NCBI GenBank assembly: GCA_027371665.1
Contig: DAHXMP010000211.1
Location: forward strand, 1-6,297
Source: Bacteroidota bacterium
Lineage (GTDB): Bacteria; Bacteroidota; Ignavibacteria; Kapaibacteriales; UBA2268
Direction of reading: 5' to 3'
Length of the DNA: 6,297 bases
Of this stretch, positions 6,290-6,297 are shown piece after piece (the stretch's first letter is position 1; every line of letters starts with the position of its first letter). The position numbers and the translations under genes are program-made. The notes under the pieces are model-generated. The model made no database searches and was not told where the DNA came from. It was given only the letters and a program-made list of their open reading frames with translations.

Positions 6290-6297
6290 ATAATATA
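6228..6297. repeat. Right arm of 70-bp inverted repeat, truncated by the window end
   Basis: Exact reverse complement of 5847-5916. The window ends inside the arm, so the full length of the repeat is unknown and could extend across much of the dehydrogenase gene. On the minus strand this arm is contiguous with the real C-terminal coding sequence of the dehydrogenase. Confidence 0.95.

Noticed and set aside
5847..6297. Terminal inverted repeats of a small transposon or MITE
   Set aside because: The arms are dehydrogenase coding sequence, the spacer is the gene's own 3' end plus downstream DNA, and no target-site duplication can be seen.

Overview
The window is an AT-rich bacterial stretch holding seven recognisable genes. 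Two of them are damaged by short inverted duplications, one at each end of the window. Lineage can only be suggested. Shine-Dalgarno sequences are weak or absent before most starts. The nuoJ promoter fits the Bacteroidota pattern (TTTG, 19 bp, TAnnTTTG). The gene content (a TMTC-like membrane glycosyltransferase with TPRs, complex I, the MEP pathway) fits an uncultured member of the Bacteroidota/Ignavibacteria (FCB) area. The IspG C-terminus resembles the common short bacterial form. The standard genetic code fits all genes.

Layout: (1) 1-47 is an inverted copy of 1087-1133, from inside nuoJ. It is joined to the 3' part of ispG (about 40-456, plus strand), which ends 21 bp from the 3' end of nuoK. 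(2) nuoK (478-786) and nuoJ (815-1321) form a two-gene minus-strand unit encoding membrane subunits of NADH:quinone oxidoreductase, with a promoter at 1362-1392. (3) A 178-bp divergent intergenic region (1322-1499) contains that promoter and a perfect 8-bp-arm palindrome. (4) A tightly spaced plus-strand run follows: a GT-C/TPR membrane protein (1500-3509), an unidentified five-helix membrane protein (3542-4351), a flavin-reductase-like FMN split-barrel protein (4385-4957), and an iron-type alcohol dehydrogenase (from 4967). Gaps are 32, 33 and 9 bp, so they may be cotranscribed, though no shared function is obvious. (5) From 5917 the dehydrogenase frame runs into unrelated sequence. Its real C-terminus lies on the minus strand (6227-6035), attached to a perfect 70-bp inverted copy (6228-6297) of 5847-5916.

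The main point for a reader is structural. Both window ends stop inside a perfect inverted copy of nearby internal sequence (47 bp and 70 bp), and each junction breaks a gene. Inverted chimeras of this kind are well known from multiple-displacement-amplified single-cell DNA and from assemblies of it. I favour that explanation over a DNA inversion switch. A switch at the 3' end remains formally possible, because flipping 5917-6227 would restore a 380-residue dehydrogenase. I see no convincing new biological system, no mobile element, no CRISPR array and no RNA gene.
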